From positions 1-64,000 of the forward strand of contig NZ_JAMTCR010000004.1 of NCBI RefSeq assembly GCF_024171945.1: a stretch of DNA of 64,000 nt, given 5' to 3'. The DNA is from Actinokineospora globicatena (GTDB lineage: Bacteria; Actinomycetota; Actinomycetes; Mycobacteriales; Pseudonocardiaceae). The notes under the pieces were generated by a model. The model made no database searches, had not been told where the DNA came from, and saw nothing but the letters and a program-made list of their open reading frames with translations. This document shows positions 17,236 through 25,563 of this stretch, piece after piece. Both the position numbers and the translations under genes were made by a program. Positions within the stretch are counted from its first letter, which is position 1; every line of letters begins with the position of its first letter.

Positions 17236-17588
17236 CACGGTGTCCACAGCGAACCGGAGGCAAGCACCAGCGACGGGGCGCCGGGTTCGCCGGGAGCTGG
17301 CAGGTCCCGGATGTCGTGGACGATCTCCTCGAGGTCGCTGCTTTCCTTCATCCAGACCACTCCACCGCCGTAGTCGTCGGCCAGCAAACGGTTCGCCAGA
17401 AAGTGGGTGCGGTCGAAGACGAAGATCGCGTCGGTGAACTGCGCGCGGCTGTAGCTCGCGGCCACGCCCACCAGTTCGTCGTTTTCGCCGAGCAGGTGGA
17501 AGTTCCACCCGGCCTCGCGGATGGACAACAGGTGGACAAGTTCGGGGAAACGACGCAGGGCGTCGTCCTGGGTGATGTTCTTGGTCAC
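17235..17588 (-). CDS. Conserved protein, paralogue of 22822-23163
   Basis: A 117-residue soluble protein (FPELVHLLSIREAGWNFHLL, then EEIVHDIRDLPAPGEPGAPS and LVLASGSLW at the C-terminus). The protein at 22822-23163 shows the same order (LRHLIDLRAIGWTF, then HLADLPAPHEPLAPTLVIG). Function unknown. GTG 17588 is the first sensible start. It is the first gene of the leftward group containing the resolvase-like protein and its stop overlaps that start (TGATG). Confidence 0.6.
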   Translation of the reverse strand: MTKNITQDDALRRFPELVHLLSIREAGWNFHLLGENDELVGVAASYSRAQFTDAIFVFDRTHFLANRLLADDYGGGVVWMKESSDLEEIVHDIRDLPAPGEPGAPSLVLASGSLWTP

Positions 17589-17892
17589 GACGCAGCTGCT
17601 CCGCGTTCGCCGGCTCCGGTGGGAGGCACCCCACACCGGAGACACGCGGCTGCTGGCACGGGTCGGGGCTCCTACCAGCAACGTCATCCGGCGCGGGGTG
17701 CCGTAAACCGAGCTTCGCTGCCGATCACCGGTGGCGGAACAGCGACGAACACGCAGACCACGACCATCCACGAACCCGGCCATCAACCCGCCGACCACCC
17801 GGAGCTTTACCCGGAGGATTCACCACGATCACCTGGTCACAGCCGTGCCGACCATTACGCTGGGCACGGCGGCGGACACGGATCGAGGACCG
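17589..17892. other. Divergent intergenic region
   Basis: About 300 bases between the leftward group starting at 17588 and the rightward XRE regulator at 17893. Frames crossing it lack codon bias. It should contain both promoters, but I cannot pick a convincing -35/-10 pair. Confidence 0.35.
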
Positions 17893-19226
17893 GTGACACC
17901 CACTCCCAACGACCACTTGCGCGCAGCCCGCTCAGCTGCCGGTCTGACCCAGGGCCAGCTGGCGGAACGCGCGCGAACGCGCAGGTCGAACGGGCGACCG
18001 GCAGCCCGGGGGCGATGGACGCCGACTACGTCGGCAAGCTCGAGCGCGGCGTCCACCGCTGGCCCAACAAGGGCTACCGGGATGCGCTCCGCGCCGCCCT
18101 GAACGCTGCCACGGACCGCGAGCTCGGCTTCTTCAGCACCCGCTCCCGCGCGGCTACCGTGGAGACGAGCCCTCGCTACCGTGAAGGAGGCGACGACGTG
18201 GAGCGGCAGGCGTTCCTCCGGGTGCTGGCCGGATCGGTGGCCAGCCTGACCTTCACCGACCCCCTGGCCGAGTTCGCGGCCCGAACCGCGGGCGGCAGCA
18301 GCCGCCAGGTCGGCCAGGCCGACGTCGAGCAGGTACGCCAACTCGCCCGCATGTTCGCCACCCAGGACCACCAATACGGCGGCCAGCTCTCCTCCCGCGC
18401 GGTCATCACCCAACTCGCCGCCACCGCCGAGCTCACCGACGGCCCGTTCGCCAACTCCGGCGTACGCACGCAGTGGTTCTCCGCCGTCGCCGAACTCGCC
18501 GACACCGCCGCCGGAGTGTGCTTCGACGCCGGACTGCACACCCACGCCGAACGCGCGTTCCGATTCGGCGTCGGCTGCGCGACCGAATCCGGCGACTGGG
18601 CCATGCGCGCCAAGACGCTCTCCGGTCTGGCGAACCTCTCGGTCCACCTCGACCGCACCGACGACGCGTTGAGCTTCGCCGAAGCCGCCCTGGTGCGCGC
18701 CGACCGACTCACCCCGAAAGTCGGGGCAATGATGCACACCCGCCACGCACGAGCCCTCGGGCTCGTCGGCGCATCCCGCAGCCAGGACTGCCGCACCGCC
18801 GTAGCCAAGGCCGAAGACCTGTTCACCACGGCGTCGGACGACGAGCCGGTCTGGCTCTCCCACTACAGCCAAGCCCACCTCGACCGCGACACCGGACGCG
18901 CGTTGCTGTACCTGGCGCTCAACGGCGGCGCGCACGAGGAAGCACAGCACCGGCTGCAGACAGCCGTCGCCGGCTTCCCCGAGGGCCACTCACGAGGCAA
19001 GGCGCTGGCCAAGGCCAACCTCGCCGCCCTGATGATGGCCCGCGACGACCCACACGAAGCCGTGACACTCGGCAACGACGCCCTGGCCTCCGTCGGGTCC
19101 GTACGCTCCGACCGGGTCAACGACGCACTCACACGACTCGCGGACGCGGCCCGCGGACACCGGGACGTGCCCGGCGTACGCGACCTGGCCACGCGAGTGC
19201 GACGCACAGTGCGCGCACAGACCTGA
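17893..19226 (+). pseudogene. XRE/TPR-type regulator with a frameshift in the HTH
   Basis: The first frame gives a helix-turn-helix start (TPNDHLRAARSAAGLTQGQL, AERA) from GTG 17893. The rest is in another frame, beginning ANAQVERATG and AMDADYVGKLERGVHRWPNK, and continuing as ~400 residues of TPR-like helices to 19226. One extra base near 17971 (GCGCGCGAACG) explains the break. The intact protein would be an intracellular DNA-binding regulator with a helical sensor domain, common in actinomycetes. Translation could restart at ATG 18015, giving a protein without a complete HTH. A sequencing error in the GC run is possible. Confidence 0.65.
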
Positions 19227-19357
19227 CGGCAGCACACCAACCTGGCTGCACGTCCTCGCCAGGCGACCTACCGAACAACGGCGAGAGCGACTACTTCTGT
19301 CAGCGCGGTCGAGTCTCCCGGAAGTTGCGAGACAATGTCGCAGCTTTGTCCGAGACG

Positions 19358-20097
19358 ATGATCGGTCCAGTCACCGAGTGGTTGAACGCGACAGCCCAGG
19401 TCGTCCAGGTGGTCCTCGGACACTCCGCCAGGTCTGGCTCGATCTTGGGCATTCTTGAAGCGGTCAGTGGTCGGCTTGATGAGCTGCGCGAGGCGCTCGA
19501 CCGCGCGAGCGCCGAACTCGCGGACGCGGCTGATCACCACGGCGGACCACGAGGGTTGACTGGCGTACCCACCCTACCTCCTCCCGCCGCCCCTATGTCA
19601 CGGGAAGCACGGCGTGCGCCCGCACCCGAGTCGCCGCAGGTGGGTCTGCGGGGAGAGCCGAACATGCACGGGGACCGCTACCCGCAGGAGTCCGTCCCGT
19701 ACCACGACTTCATGCCGCCGCGGGTGCGGAAAGGGCAGCGCACTTCGCCGCCCATGATCGGCTGGGTGCGGCTCGACGGGCAGGACCTAGGTGAGATCAG
19801 CGCGACGAGAAATGACCAGTGGGCGGAAAAGGCAGCGCATCGCATTCACGCTCTTCGTGTGCCCAACGCGGATCAGCTGAACAACCACGTCGAAGTCAAA
19901 GTGGTGGTGATGCAGATCGAGATGCGCGAAAGCAAGGTCAGGTCGTGATCAATCATGCGCCGTGCGGGTCCGAGTCCGGTTCGTATCTGCCCGGGTGTCA
20001 CCGCGCTCTGCCCAGGATTCTGCCAGAAGGGTATACGCTGACCGTGTTGGGCGCCGACGTGAACGGGAATCCGTTCAAACACATCTTGGTGTCATAG
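19358..20097 (+). pseudogene. DddA/SCP1.201-like cytidine deaminase toxin, frameshifted and IS-truncated
   Basis: The N-terminal ~60 residues form a helix rich in hydrophobics (WLNATAQVVQVVLG), followed by a proline-rich linker. The deaminase fold then gives MIGWVRLDGQDLGEISA and NNHVEVKVVVM with zinc/catalytic His177-Val-Glu179. The second half, VVINHAPCGSESGSYLPGC then LPRILPEGYTLTVLG, supplies the PC...C ligands but lies in the -1 frame. One base is missing near 19936. The last codons LVS-stop come from the inserted IS30 end. Removing the IS with one CATCT copy makes the frame continue as NPFKHIYHGRATR, ending in TGA overlapping the Imm1 start. Members deaminate cytosine in double-stranded DNA. 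The exact start is uncertain. Confidence 0.75.
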
Positions 20098-21184
20098 AGT
20101 GAGTGCACCAGCGAGTTGGTAGAATTGTTCCTTCCGGCCTGTCGGGTGTGTTCGGTTGAAGGGTTGTTGCTGTATGCGGGGTGTCGAGTTATGCGCCGAT
20201 GAGCGGGAGGTTGTTTCTCGGGAAATTGCAAAGGGTGTGTCGTTCCGGGCTGTTGGTCGTTGCTGGGGCGGGATCATTCGGTGGTGTCGCGTGAGGTCAA
20301 TCGGAACGGCGGGCGTGAGTCGTATCGGGCGATGGCGGCGCAGGAGCGGGCTGATGCTTGTCGAGTTCGCCCGAAGGCGCGTTTGTTGGAGTCGAATGTC
20401 GCGTTGCATGATGTGGTGAATGAGGGGTTGGCGAACGGGTGGTCTCCTCGGCAGATCAGCATCCGCTTGCCGTTGGATTTCCCGGAGGACGACACTATGC
20501 GGGTGTCAGACGAGACGATCTACCAGTCGTTGTACTTGCAAGCTCGGGGTGAGTTGCGGACCCGGTTGAGGATCGCCCTGCGCCAGGGCAGGGCGCGCCG
20601 TGTGCCTCGAACGCGACCGGTTGTGGCCAGAGGGACCATCAAAGACATGGTCAACATCAGCGACCGGCCAGCCGAGGTCGAGGACCGCGCGATCCCCGGG
20701 GCGTGGGAAGGCGATCTCATTCTCGGCAAAGGGAACAAATCTCAGATCGCCACGCTCGTCGAACGCAAGACCCGGTACGTCATTCTGGTGCGTATTCCCT
20801 ACGATCGCACAGCCGAGCGTGTCGCGGCCTTGCTGGCGCGGAAGATGGAGACCCTCCCCGAGGCCCTTTGCACCAGTGTCACTTGGGATCAGGGCAAGGA
20901 GATGGCCGCACACGCCACGTTCACCATCAAGACCGGTGTCGACGTGTATTTCTGCGACCCTCACTCGCCCTGGCAACGGGGAACCAACGAGAACACGAAC
21001 GGCCTGCTCCGCCAGTACTTCCCGAAAGGAACGGACCTGTCGGGACACACCCAAATCGAACTCGACGCCGTTGCCGACCGATTGAACGACCGTCCCAGAG
21101 AGACACTTGGGGGCTACAAACCCACTGAAATGTTCAACAAACTACTGATAGAGGCTGGTGGTGCACCCACAACTTGACACCACC
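20087..21184 (+). mobile_element. IS30-family insertion, 1098 bp
   Basis: Imperfect inverted ends TGGTGTCA-N4-GTGAGTGCACCA (20087-20110) and its complement at 21158-21182 (GTGGGTGCACCA inside, TGGTGTCA outside). CATCT stands directly left of the left end (20082-20086) and again at 21185-21189, consistent with a 5-base target duplication. The right end carries two extra bases relative to the left in this reading. The element splits the deaminase toxin from its immunity gene. Confidence 0.75.
20174..21177 (+). pseudogene. IS30 transposase with an N-terminal frameshift
   Basis: The start MRGVELCADEREVVSREIAK (ATG 20174) and the body from LLGRDHSVVSREVNRNGG (20260) onward belong to one IS30 transposase but lie in different frames. 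A base is missing near 20258. The body keeps the HTH, then the DDE core: Asp in GAWEGDLILGKGN, Asp in TSVTWDQGKEM, Glu in RGTNENTNGLLRQYFPKG. Translation of the larger frame could only begin at TTG 20260, so the element is probably immobile. The stop codon lies inside the right inverted repeat. Confidence 0.8.
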
Positions 21185-21208
21185 CATCTATCACGGGAGG
21201 GCCACTCG

Positions 21209-21661
21209 ATGACCGACGAGGTTCCGGTACTCGACCGCGGATGGATCGCGGTGGACGACCTCCCGCGTGGGGTGGACCTGTTGGCCGAGGTCAAGCGGCT
21301 CAACGACGCGGGTGTGGAAGTCATGTGGGTCTGGAACCTGGCGCGCCACTGGGCCGGTGATGACGACCCCGAGGGTGAGGAACGTCAGGAGAGTCTGACG
21401 TTCGGGGTGTTCAACGACCGAGGAGTCCTGACCTGGCGGGCAGGATTTCGGCTCTGGGCGCCGAGTAGCGGCCTCAACGCGGCGTGGGAGGATGGCCGTT
21501 TGGCGGGTATGCACGATGTAGCCGTTCCTCCTCGGGGTGTTGTTCCGATCGAGGTCGTGTACTCGGCTCTGGCGGAATTTTTGTCATCCGGGCAGCGACC
21601 GAACTCCATTGAATGGGAGTTGGGCGAACGGATGCCGGGCATTCCGTCCGATGAGGAATAA
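21209..21661 (+). CDS. Imm1-family immunity protein
   Basis: A 150-residue acidic protein of the Imm1 type, which protects against SCP1.201/DddA-like deaminases. The C-terminal signature is VPIEVVYSALAEFLSSGQRP followed by NSIEWE, and the centre has GVFNDRGVLTWRAGF. The ATG at 21209 follows GGGAGGG. In the reconstructed locus without the IS30 insertion, the toxin stop TGA (21210-21212) overlaps this ATG, so toxin and antidote were once translationally coupled. The gene itself is intact although the toxin is broken, so it may survive as an orphan or cross-protective antidote. Confidence 0.78.
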   Translation: MTDEVPVLDRGWIAVDDLPRGVDLLAEVKRLNDAGVEVMWVWNLARHWAGDDDPEGEERQESLTFGVFNDRGVLTWRAGFRLWAPSSGLNAAWEDGRLAGMHDVAVPPRGVVPIEVVYSALAEFLSSGQRPNSIEWELGERMPGIPSDEE

Positions 21662-21709
21662 ATTCGGTCCGAGAGTGAGCAGCTTCAGTGGCTGCCGGTG
21701 GACATCGCG

Positions 21710-21937
21710 TCAGCGGTGAAGGCGTCCTGACGGCGGTTCCTTGTGTAGAGCCGAGAACGGGACAAGCTGATCGACCAGATTAACGGTGTCGGACCGGCTT
21801 TTCGCGTAGCGGATTTCGTAGTTGACCACGCCCGGCCGGGTACCCGTGCACGCCGTAGAAGCGACCGTGGAGCTGACCAGGGACACGCCCGGTCAGGTCC
21901 AAGCTTGTTCCGACCAGGCCCCGTTCGGTAGAGAGGG
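21710..21937 (-). pseudogene. Decayed paralogue of the 14251-14559 protein
   Basis: Leftward, one frame gives GTSLDLTGRVPGQLHGRFYG and after a frame change near 21840 another gives VVNYEIRYAKSRSDTVNLV, DQLVPFSALHKE. Both halves align with the 102-residue protein at 14251-14559. The 5' part is missing and the frame is broken, so this is a relic of a duplicated gene. Confidence 0.65.
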
Positions 21938-21954
21938 CTGGGGGGGATAGATGA

Positions 21955-22380
21955 TCAAGACTGATTCGAACTGGATTGGGTACCGGACTCTGTCTCTGTA
22001 GGCCGTTTGTGGTGTACGAGTAGCGCGAGGTGGTCCGTTAGGTCTCGCAGCGTTGTGGACATCTCGGTGATGTGTTGCTCGATGGCGTCTAGTCGGGGTG
22101 TGAGTACGTGCTGTGTGTTGTCGGGTTGGTCGGTTTGTGGTGGTGTGGTGCCGTGGAGGATGGCGTTGAGGTGGTGGGGGTGCCAGCCGAGGGCGGTGGA
22201 GAGGGCTTCGAGTGTTCGTGTGCTGCGGTTGCGTTGGATGGTGTTGTATTGCAGTTCGCGGATGATCGCTTGGGAGACTTTGGAGCGTTCGGCGAGTTCT
22301 CGTTGGGGCCAGTGGAGTTCGTGGAGTCGGTGGTCGAGGGCGTCCGCGACCGCCGCCCAGTTGGTGGTCGGCTGTGTCAT
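21955..22380 (-). CDS. Small XRE-type regulator
   Basis: A 141-residue protein with a helix-turn-helix at about 12-72 (LDHRLHELHWPQRELAERSK, VSQAIIRELQYN) and a heptad-rich tail (RLDAIEQHITEMSTTLRDLT) likely to form a coiled coil. The recognition-helix region is followed by RTLEALSTALGWHPHHLNAI as in XRE proteins. Its ATG overlaps the stop of 22377-22820 (ATGA), so two related small DNA-binding proteins are made together and might form heterodimers. Target unknown. Confidence 0.75.
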   Translation of the reverse strand: MTQPTTNWAAVADALDHRLHELHWPQRELAERSKVSQAIIRELQYNTIQRNRSTRTLEALSTALGWHPHHLNAILHGTTPPQTDQPDNTQHVLTPRLDAIEQHITEMSTTLRDLTDHLALLVHHKRPTETESGTQSSSNQS

Positions 22381-22820
22381 TCCGCGTAGGTGTTGGCGGG
22401 CAGGGTTTCGACGCGGCGGAGTTGTGTCTGTGCGGTGCGTGTGAGTTTGTCGTGTTCGGTGCGGATCTGGTGGAGTTCGGCGCGGAATCCGGCGAGTGTG
22501 TGCAGGATGAGGTCGCGTAGGCCGGGTGGGAGGTCGGTGTGCTCGAGTTCGGCTTGCAGTTCGCGATCGGGTAGGGAAGCGGTGTGGCCGGCGAGGTTTC
22601 CGAGGTGGTCGGGGTCGAGGTCGAGGGCTTGGGATAGGCGCGGGAGCGTGGAGTGGTGGCGGTGTCGTTGGGTGGTGTTGCGGGTGAGTTCCTTGACGGT
22701 CGTGAGGGAGACCCGCGATCGCGTGGCGAGTTGCTGTTCGCTCAGTGCCAGTGTGGTCATGCGGTGGCGGATGGTGGCGGCGACGTCGTTCCAGTTGGGG
22801 GTTCGTGATGCGGTCGGCAT
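22377..22820 (-). CDS. Small XRE-type regulator, tandem paralogue
   Basis: A 147-residue protein organised like its downstream neighbour: HTH at about 12-70 (ALSEQQLATRSRVSLTTVKE, then TLPRLSQALDLDPDHLGNL) and a helical C-terminus (ILHTLAGFRAELHQIRTEHD). Tandem duplication of a small repressor with ATGA coupling suggests a joint function. The gene before it (22822-23163) ends two bases upstream of this ATG, so at least three genes share the transcript. Confidence 0.75.
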   Translation of the reverse strand: MPTASRTPNWNDVAATIRHRMTTLALSEQQLATRSRVSLTTVKELTRNTTQRHRHHSTLPRLSQALDLDPDHLGNLAGHTASLPDRELQAELEHTDLPPGLRDLILHTLAGFRAELHQIRTEHDKLTRTAQTQLRRVETLPANTYAE

Positions 22821-22821
22821 G

Positions 22822-23163
22822 TCACTGTGTCCAGAGTGTCGGGACGCGGCCGATGACGAGCGTGGGGGCGAGGGGTTCGTGTGGGGCCGGTAGGTCGGCG
22901 AGGTGGTCGATGACCTCGATGAACCCGCCCTCGCGTGTCCAGACCAGGTGGCCGTCGTGCGTGGCGCGGGCCGCGGCTGTGTTGGTCAGGTGGTGGATGA
23001 TGAGCAGGTCGATCCATCCGCCGGGCCAGTGTCGGAAGCCGTAGACTTGGTTGACGCCGTTGTCGTCGACGATGGGCTGGAATGTCCAGCCTATTGCCCG
23101 CAGGTCGATCAGGTGCCGCAGTTGCGGGTAGGTGGCGACCGCGGTGATGTCCGGCGAGGTCAT
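22822..23163 (-). CDS. Conserved protein, paralogue of 17235-17588
   Basis: A 113-residue soluble protein of unknown function. It shares with 17235-17588 the N-terminal PxLxHLIxLRxIGWxF pattern and the C-terminal DLPAPHEPLAPTLVIG and LWTQ. In both loci it is the first gene of a leftward group and is followed by genes of DNA-binding or recombinase type. ATG at 23163 is the only good start. Confidence 0.6.
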   Translation of the reverse strand: MTSPDITAVATYPQLRHLIDLRAIGWTFQPIVDDNGVNQVYGFRHWPGGWIDLLIIHHLTNTAAARATHDGHLVWTREGGFIEVIDHLADLPAPHEPLAPTLVIGRVPTLWTQ

Positions 23164-23258
23164 CAGGTCTCCTCGAGGCTACGGGTCGGATGGACATACG
23201 AGCGGCTTGTCCTCGCCCGGCATGATCGGATTCCCCGGGCGAGGACCGTGGCGACGCT

Positions 23259-23498
23259 CTACTTGGTGGGTGGCTCGCTCGCGGAGGACGCGTCCACTGT
23301 GGACTTCGTGTTGCGGTCGAGGGCCTCGGTGGCCAGGGCGAGGAAATCGCGGAGTGCGGCGCCGGTGAACGTGAGTACCAGGGCACCGTTGATCGCGCCG
23401 CCGAGCGTGAACTCGGTCTCGCCCGCGCCGATGCTCTCATAAGACATCGAGCAGCCGTCGGTGAGCTTGGTGTAGACGTCGAGCATCGGGGTCTGCAT
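23259..23498 (-). CDS. Small conserved hypothetical protein
   Basis: A 79-residue protein; the core (YESIGAGETEFTLGG, then GALVLTFTGAALRDFLALAT) looks like a small alpha/beta domain. ATG 23498 follows GAGGAATCCCC, a good ribosome site. No function recognised. The following 290 bases up to the next operon end contain no supported gene. Confidence 0.5.
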   Translation of the reverse strand: MQTPMLDVYTKLTDGCSMSYESIGAGETEFTLGGAINGALVLTFTGAALRDFLALATEALDRNTKSTVDASSASEPPTK

Positions 23499-23788
23499 AG
23501 GGGATTCCTCGCACTTGTATCGAACGGTGTGGTTGTGCTGCATGGGGATTCGGGCGGTGGTCGTATCGCTGGTGGCCGACACCAATGTGATGGTTCCACA
23601 AAATTACAATGGCCCCAGGGAAGAGGGCCAGACTGGCAACGCGGCGACAGTGCTGTCGCTCATCGAGCGAACGTGCACGCCGGATGCTCGTGGACGCGCG
23701 GTCCTGTCGAGCGATCTCAAGACGTCTTTACTAATTGGGGAATCACAGCATTCTCCATCTGATCGTCGACCACAGTGCAGTGCCGCCA

Positions 23789-24538
23789 TCACGCGTCTGC
23801 GGGCTGGTCGTCCGGCATGGTGGGTGCTCGCGCGCTGATCGCGCGGAGCCACCGGGTGTTGTCAAGGTTGAAGTCGTTGAGCGCCAAGAGCTTGCCCATG
23901 CCTCGTAGGTGTCCCGCTCCCCAGAGGAGCAGCACCGGTGAGTCGTGGACGACACGAAAGACTTGGATGATGGCGTTGATGTTGCGCCAGTCGATGATGC
24001 CCAGTCGTGTGGAGCGGTTGGCGGTCAGGTGCGTCCACCGCGAGCCGTGAATCATCAGCCGCCGCAGCAGGCGCGCGGCCAGTCGTGCCTGACGCCCCTG
24101 CGGCCAGGTGAGGTCGTCGGGGTCGGGCAGGGTGATGTCCCGGAGATCGCCGGATACTCGGAGTAGGTCCACGGCGGTCACGTCGGCGTTGCGCCAATGT
24201 TCTCTACGGACCAGTCCGTGACTCTGGAGTTGCAGGCCCGTGGCCACGGCGGCCCACTCCAACGCGCGGCGCAGGCCCCAGCCATCGAGGTGCGCGAGCC
24301 GATCCCGCTCCCGCGCGGTCAACGCGGGTGGCGGCTGCTCGCGGACCACCCCTTCGTGGAGGACTTCCGCGTCGAGATTCGCATCCAGGATCCGCCCTAC
24401 AGCGGTGTAATAGTCGGTCTCGCCGACGTGGCTCAGTCCGATGAGGACGATGGGGTGGGTGTCGGCGCGGGTCCAGGTCTGCACCGCGGTGTGAAGGTCA
24501 CCGCCGATGACGCACATCCCGCGTCCGGGGCGCTTCAC
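23789..24538 (-). CDS. TraB/TIKI-superfamily protein, putative metalloprotease-like
   Basis: A 249-residue protein with the sparse motifs of the TraB/GumN/TIKI and EreA/ChaN-like superfamily: GLSHVGE with His37 near the N-terminus, EVLHEGV with Glu62, and WGAGHLRGMGK (207-216) near the end. In that superfamily these His/Glu residues form the active or metal-binding site, and members are predicted peptidases or hydrolases. It has no signal peptide, so it acts in the cytoplasm. It is the last gene of the coupled operon starting at 27945 and its ATG overlaps the XRE regulator stop (ATGA). Substrate unknown. Confidence 0.6.
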   Translation of the reverse strand: MKRPGRGMCVIGGDLHTAVQTWTRADTHPIVLIGLSHVGETDYYTAVGRILDANLDAEVLHEGVVREQPPPALTARERDRLAHLDGWGLRRALEWAAVATGLQLQSHGLVRREHWRNADVTAVDLLRVSGDLRDITLPDPDDLTWPQGRQARLAARLLRRLMIHGSRWTHLTANRSTRLGIIDWRNINAIIQVFRVVHDSPVLLLWGAGHLRGMGKLLALNDFNLDNTRWLRAISARAPTMPDDQPADA

Positions 24539-25278
24539 GCGGAGACCCTGTCGGCGAGGTGCGTGGCGAGGTTTCCGAGCACGGCCAGGGAATCGTCGAC
24601 GCTAGCGGCCTTATGTTTGATTGTCTGGATTGCGGTCTGGAACCGCTCGATGTCGTCGAGGTAGAGGGCGGTGTCGAGGATGTCGAACTTGACGCTCTTG
24701 TGGCCGCTGCCGAGGACGAGTAGCTCGAACGGGTGGTTGTACTCGTTGGTCTCCGCCAATCGAATCGTGAGGTGGCCCGATCCGGCGAGTCGATAGAGGA
24801 GCTGGACCTGGTCAACAGTTGCCTGGTCATCTGGCTTGACACGGTCCAGTGCCGCCCGGCCGATGAAGTACTGCCCGGCAGTGGGCTTGGTGTTTCGGCG
24901 TTGGGGTGTCAGGTCGGCGGGGATGGTGTGCGGCGAGAAGGATGTGGTGGTCGCGGTGAGGCCGTGGATCACGGTGGTGATGGCGTCGGCCAGTGGTGTG
25001 GTGGTGTCGCTGACCCACCACTCGGTCTCGTCATGATCGCGGTTAATATCGACGAGGGCCCGCCGCACATCTCGAGATGTGTAGCCGACTGCCCAGGCCA
25101 GCACCGACAGGTCACCGTCGCCGAGTTTCCTGGTGCCGTTGAGGAAGCGAGACAAAGTGGCCGGGTCGAGCCCGCTCGCGTCGGAGACCTCACGTTGGCT
25201 GCGTCCGGTCTCGATGATGCGGTTCTGGATAAGCTTGCCCATGGCCAGGCCACGCAAGCTCTGAGTTCGCTGTGACAT
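24535..25278 (-). CDS. XRE regulator with a C-terminal sensor-like domain
   Basis: A 247-residue protein. The HTH occupies about 12-70 (LIQNRIIETGRSQREVSDAS, GLDPATLSRFLNGTRKL). The C-terminal region (~85-245) has an alpha/beta pattern (AGSGHLTIRLAETNEYNHPF, FELLVLGSGHKSVKFDILD) that recalls DUF5753-like sensor domains, without certainty. It lies inside the operon between the Cys-rich small protein and the TraB-like protein, so it may regulate the operon or bind the pathway's metabolite. Confidence 0.65.
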   Translation of the reverse strand: MSQRTQSLRGLAMGKLIQNRIIETGRSQREVSDASGLDPATLSRFLNGTRKLGDGDLSVLAWAVGYTSRDVRRALVDINRDHDETEWWVSDTTTPLADAITTVIHGLTATTTSFSPHTIPADLTPQRRNTKPTAGQYFIGRAALDRVKPDDQATVDQVQLLYRLAGSGHLTIRLAETNEYNHPFELLVLGSGHKSVKFDILDTALYLDDIERFQTAIQTIKHKAASVDDSLAVLGNLATHLADRVSA

Positions 25279-25290
25279 GAGAAGACCGGT

Positions 25291-25563
25291 TCAGGAGGCT
25301 CGGATGGCGGGCTTGTCGGGCCACAACACTTGTTGCAGATCGCGCGGCACCAGACCGGCCACGTCGACGCCGTGGTCGGTGATGTGTTGGGCGGCGTCGA
25401 GGAACGGGCGGCAGGGCCACCCCGCCGCGACGCAGAAGGGACACGCGCGCGGCTGGTGTACGGCAGGCAGGTGCGATGTGGCGATGTCCACGGCGCGAGC
25501 CACCTGACCCAGGGGGCTGTCGGCGGCGATGACGGTGGCCACGATGTCTCGTCCCAGGTTCAT
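25291..25563 (-). CDS. Small cysteine-containing protein of the radical SAM operon
   Basis: A 90-residue protein with a Cys cluster CPFCVAAGWPC at about residues 41-51, preceded by helices (VARAVDIATSHLP) and followed by QHITDHGVDVAGLV. Three cysteines in CxxCx6C suggest metal or Fe-S binding, or a substrate of the radical SAM enzyme. No family recognised. The start overlaps the stop of the P-loop protein (ATGA). Confidence 0.5.
   Translation of the reverse strand: MNLGRDIVATVIAADSPLGQVARAVDIATSHLPAVHQPRACPFCVAAGWPCRPFLDAAQHITDHGVDVAGLVPRDLQQVLWPDKPAIRAS

Noticed and set aside
19925-19960. Programmed ribosomal frameshift in the deaminase
   Set aside because: No slippery heptamer or downstream stem-loop evident; simple base loss is more likely.
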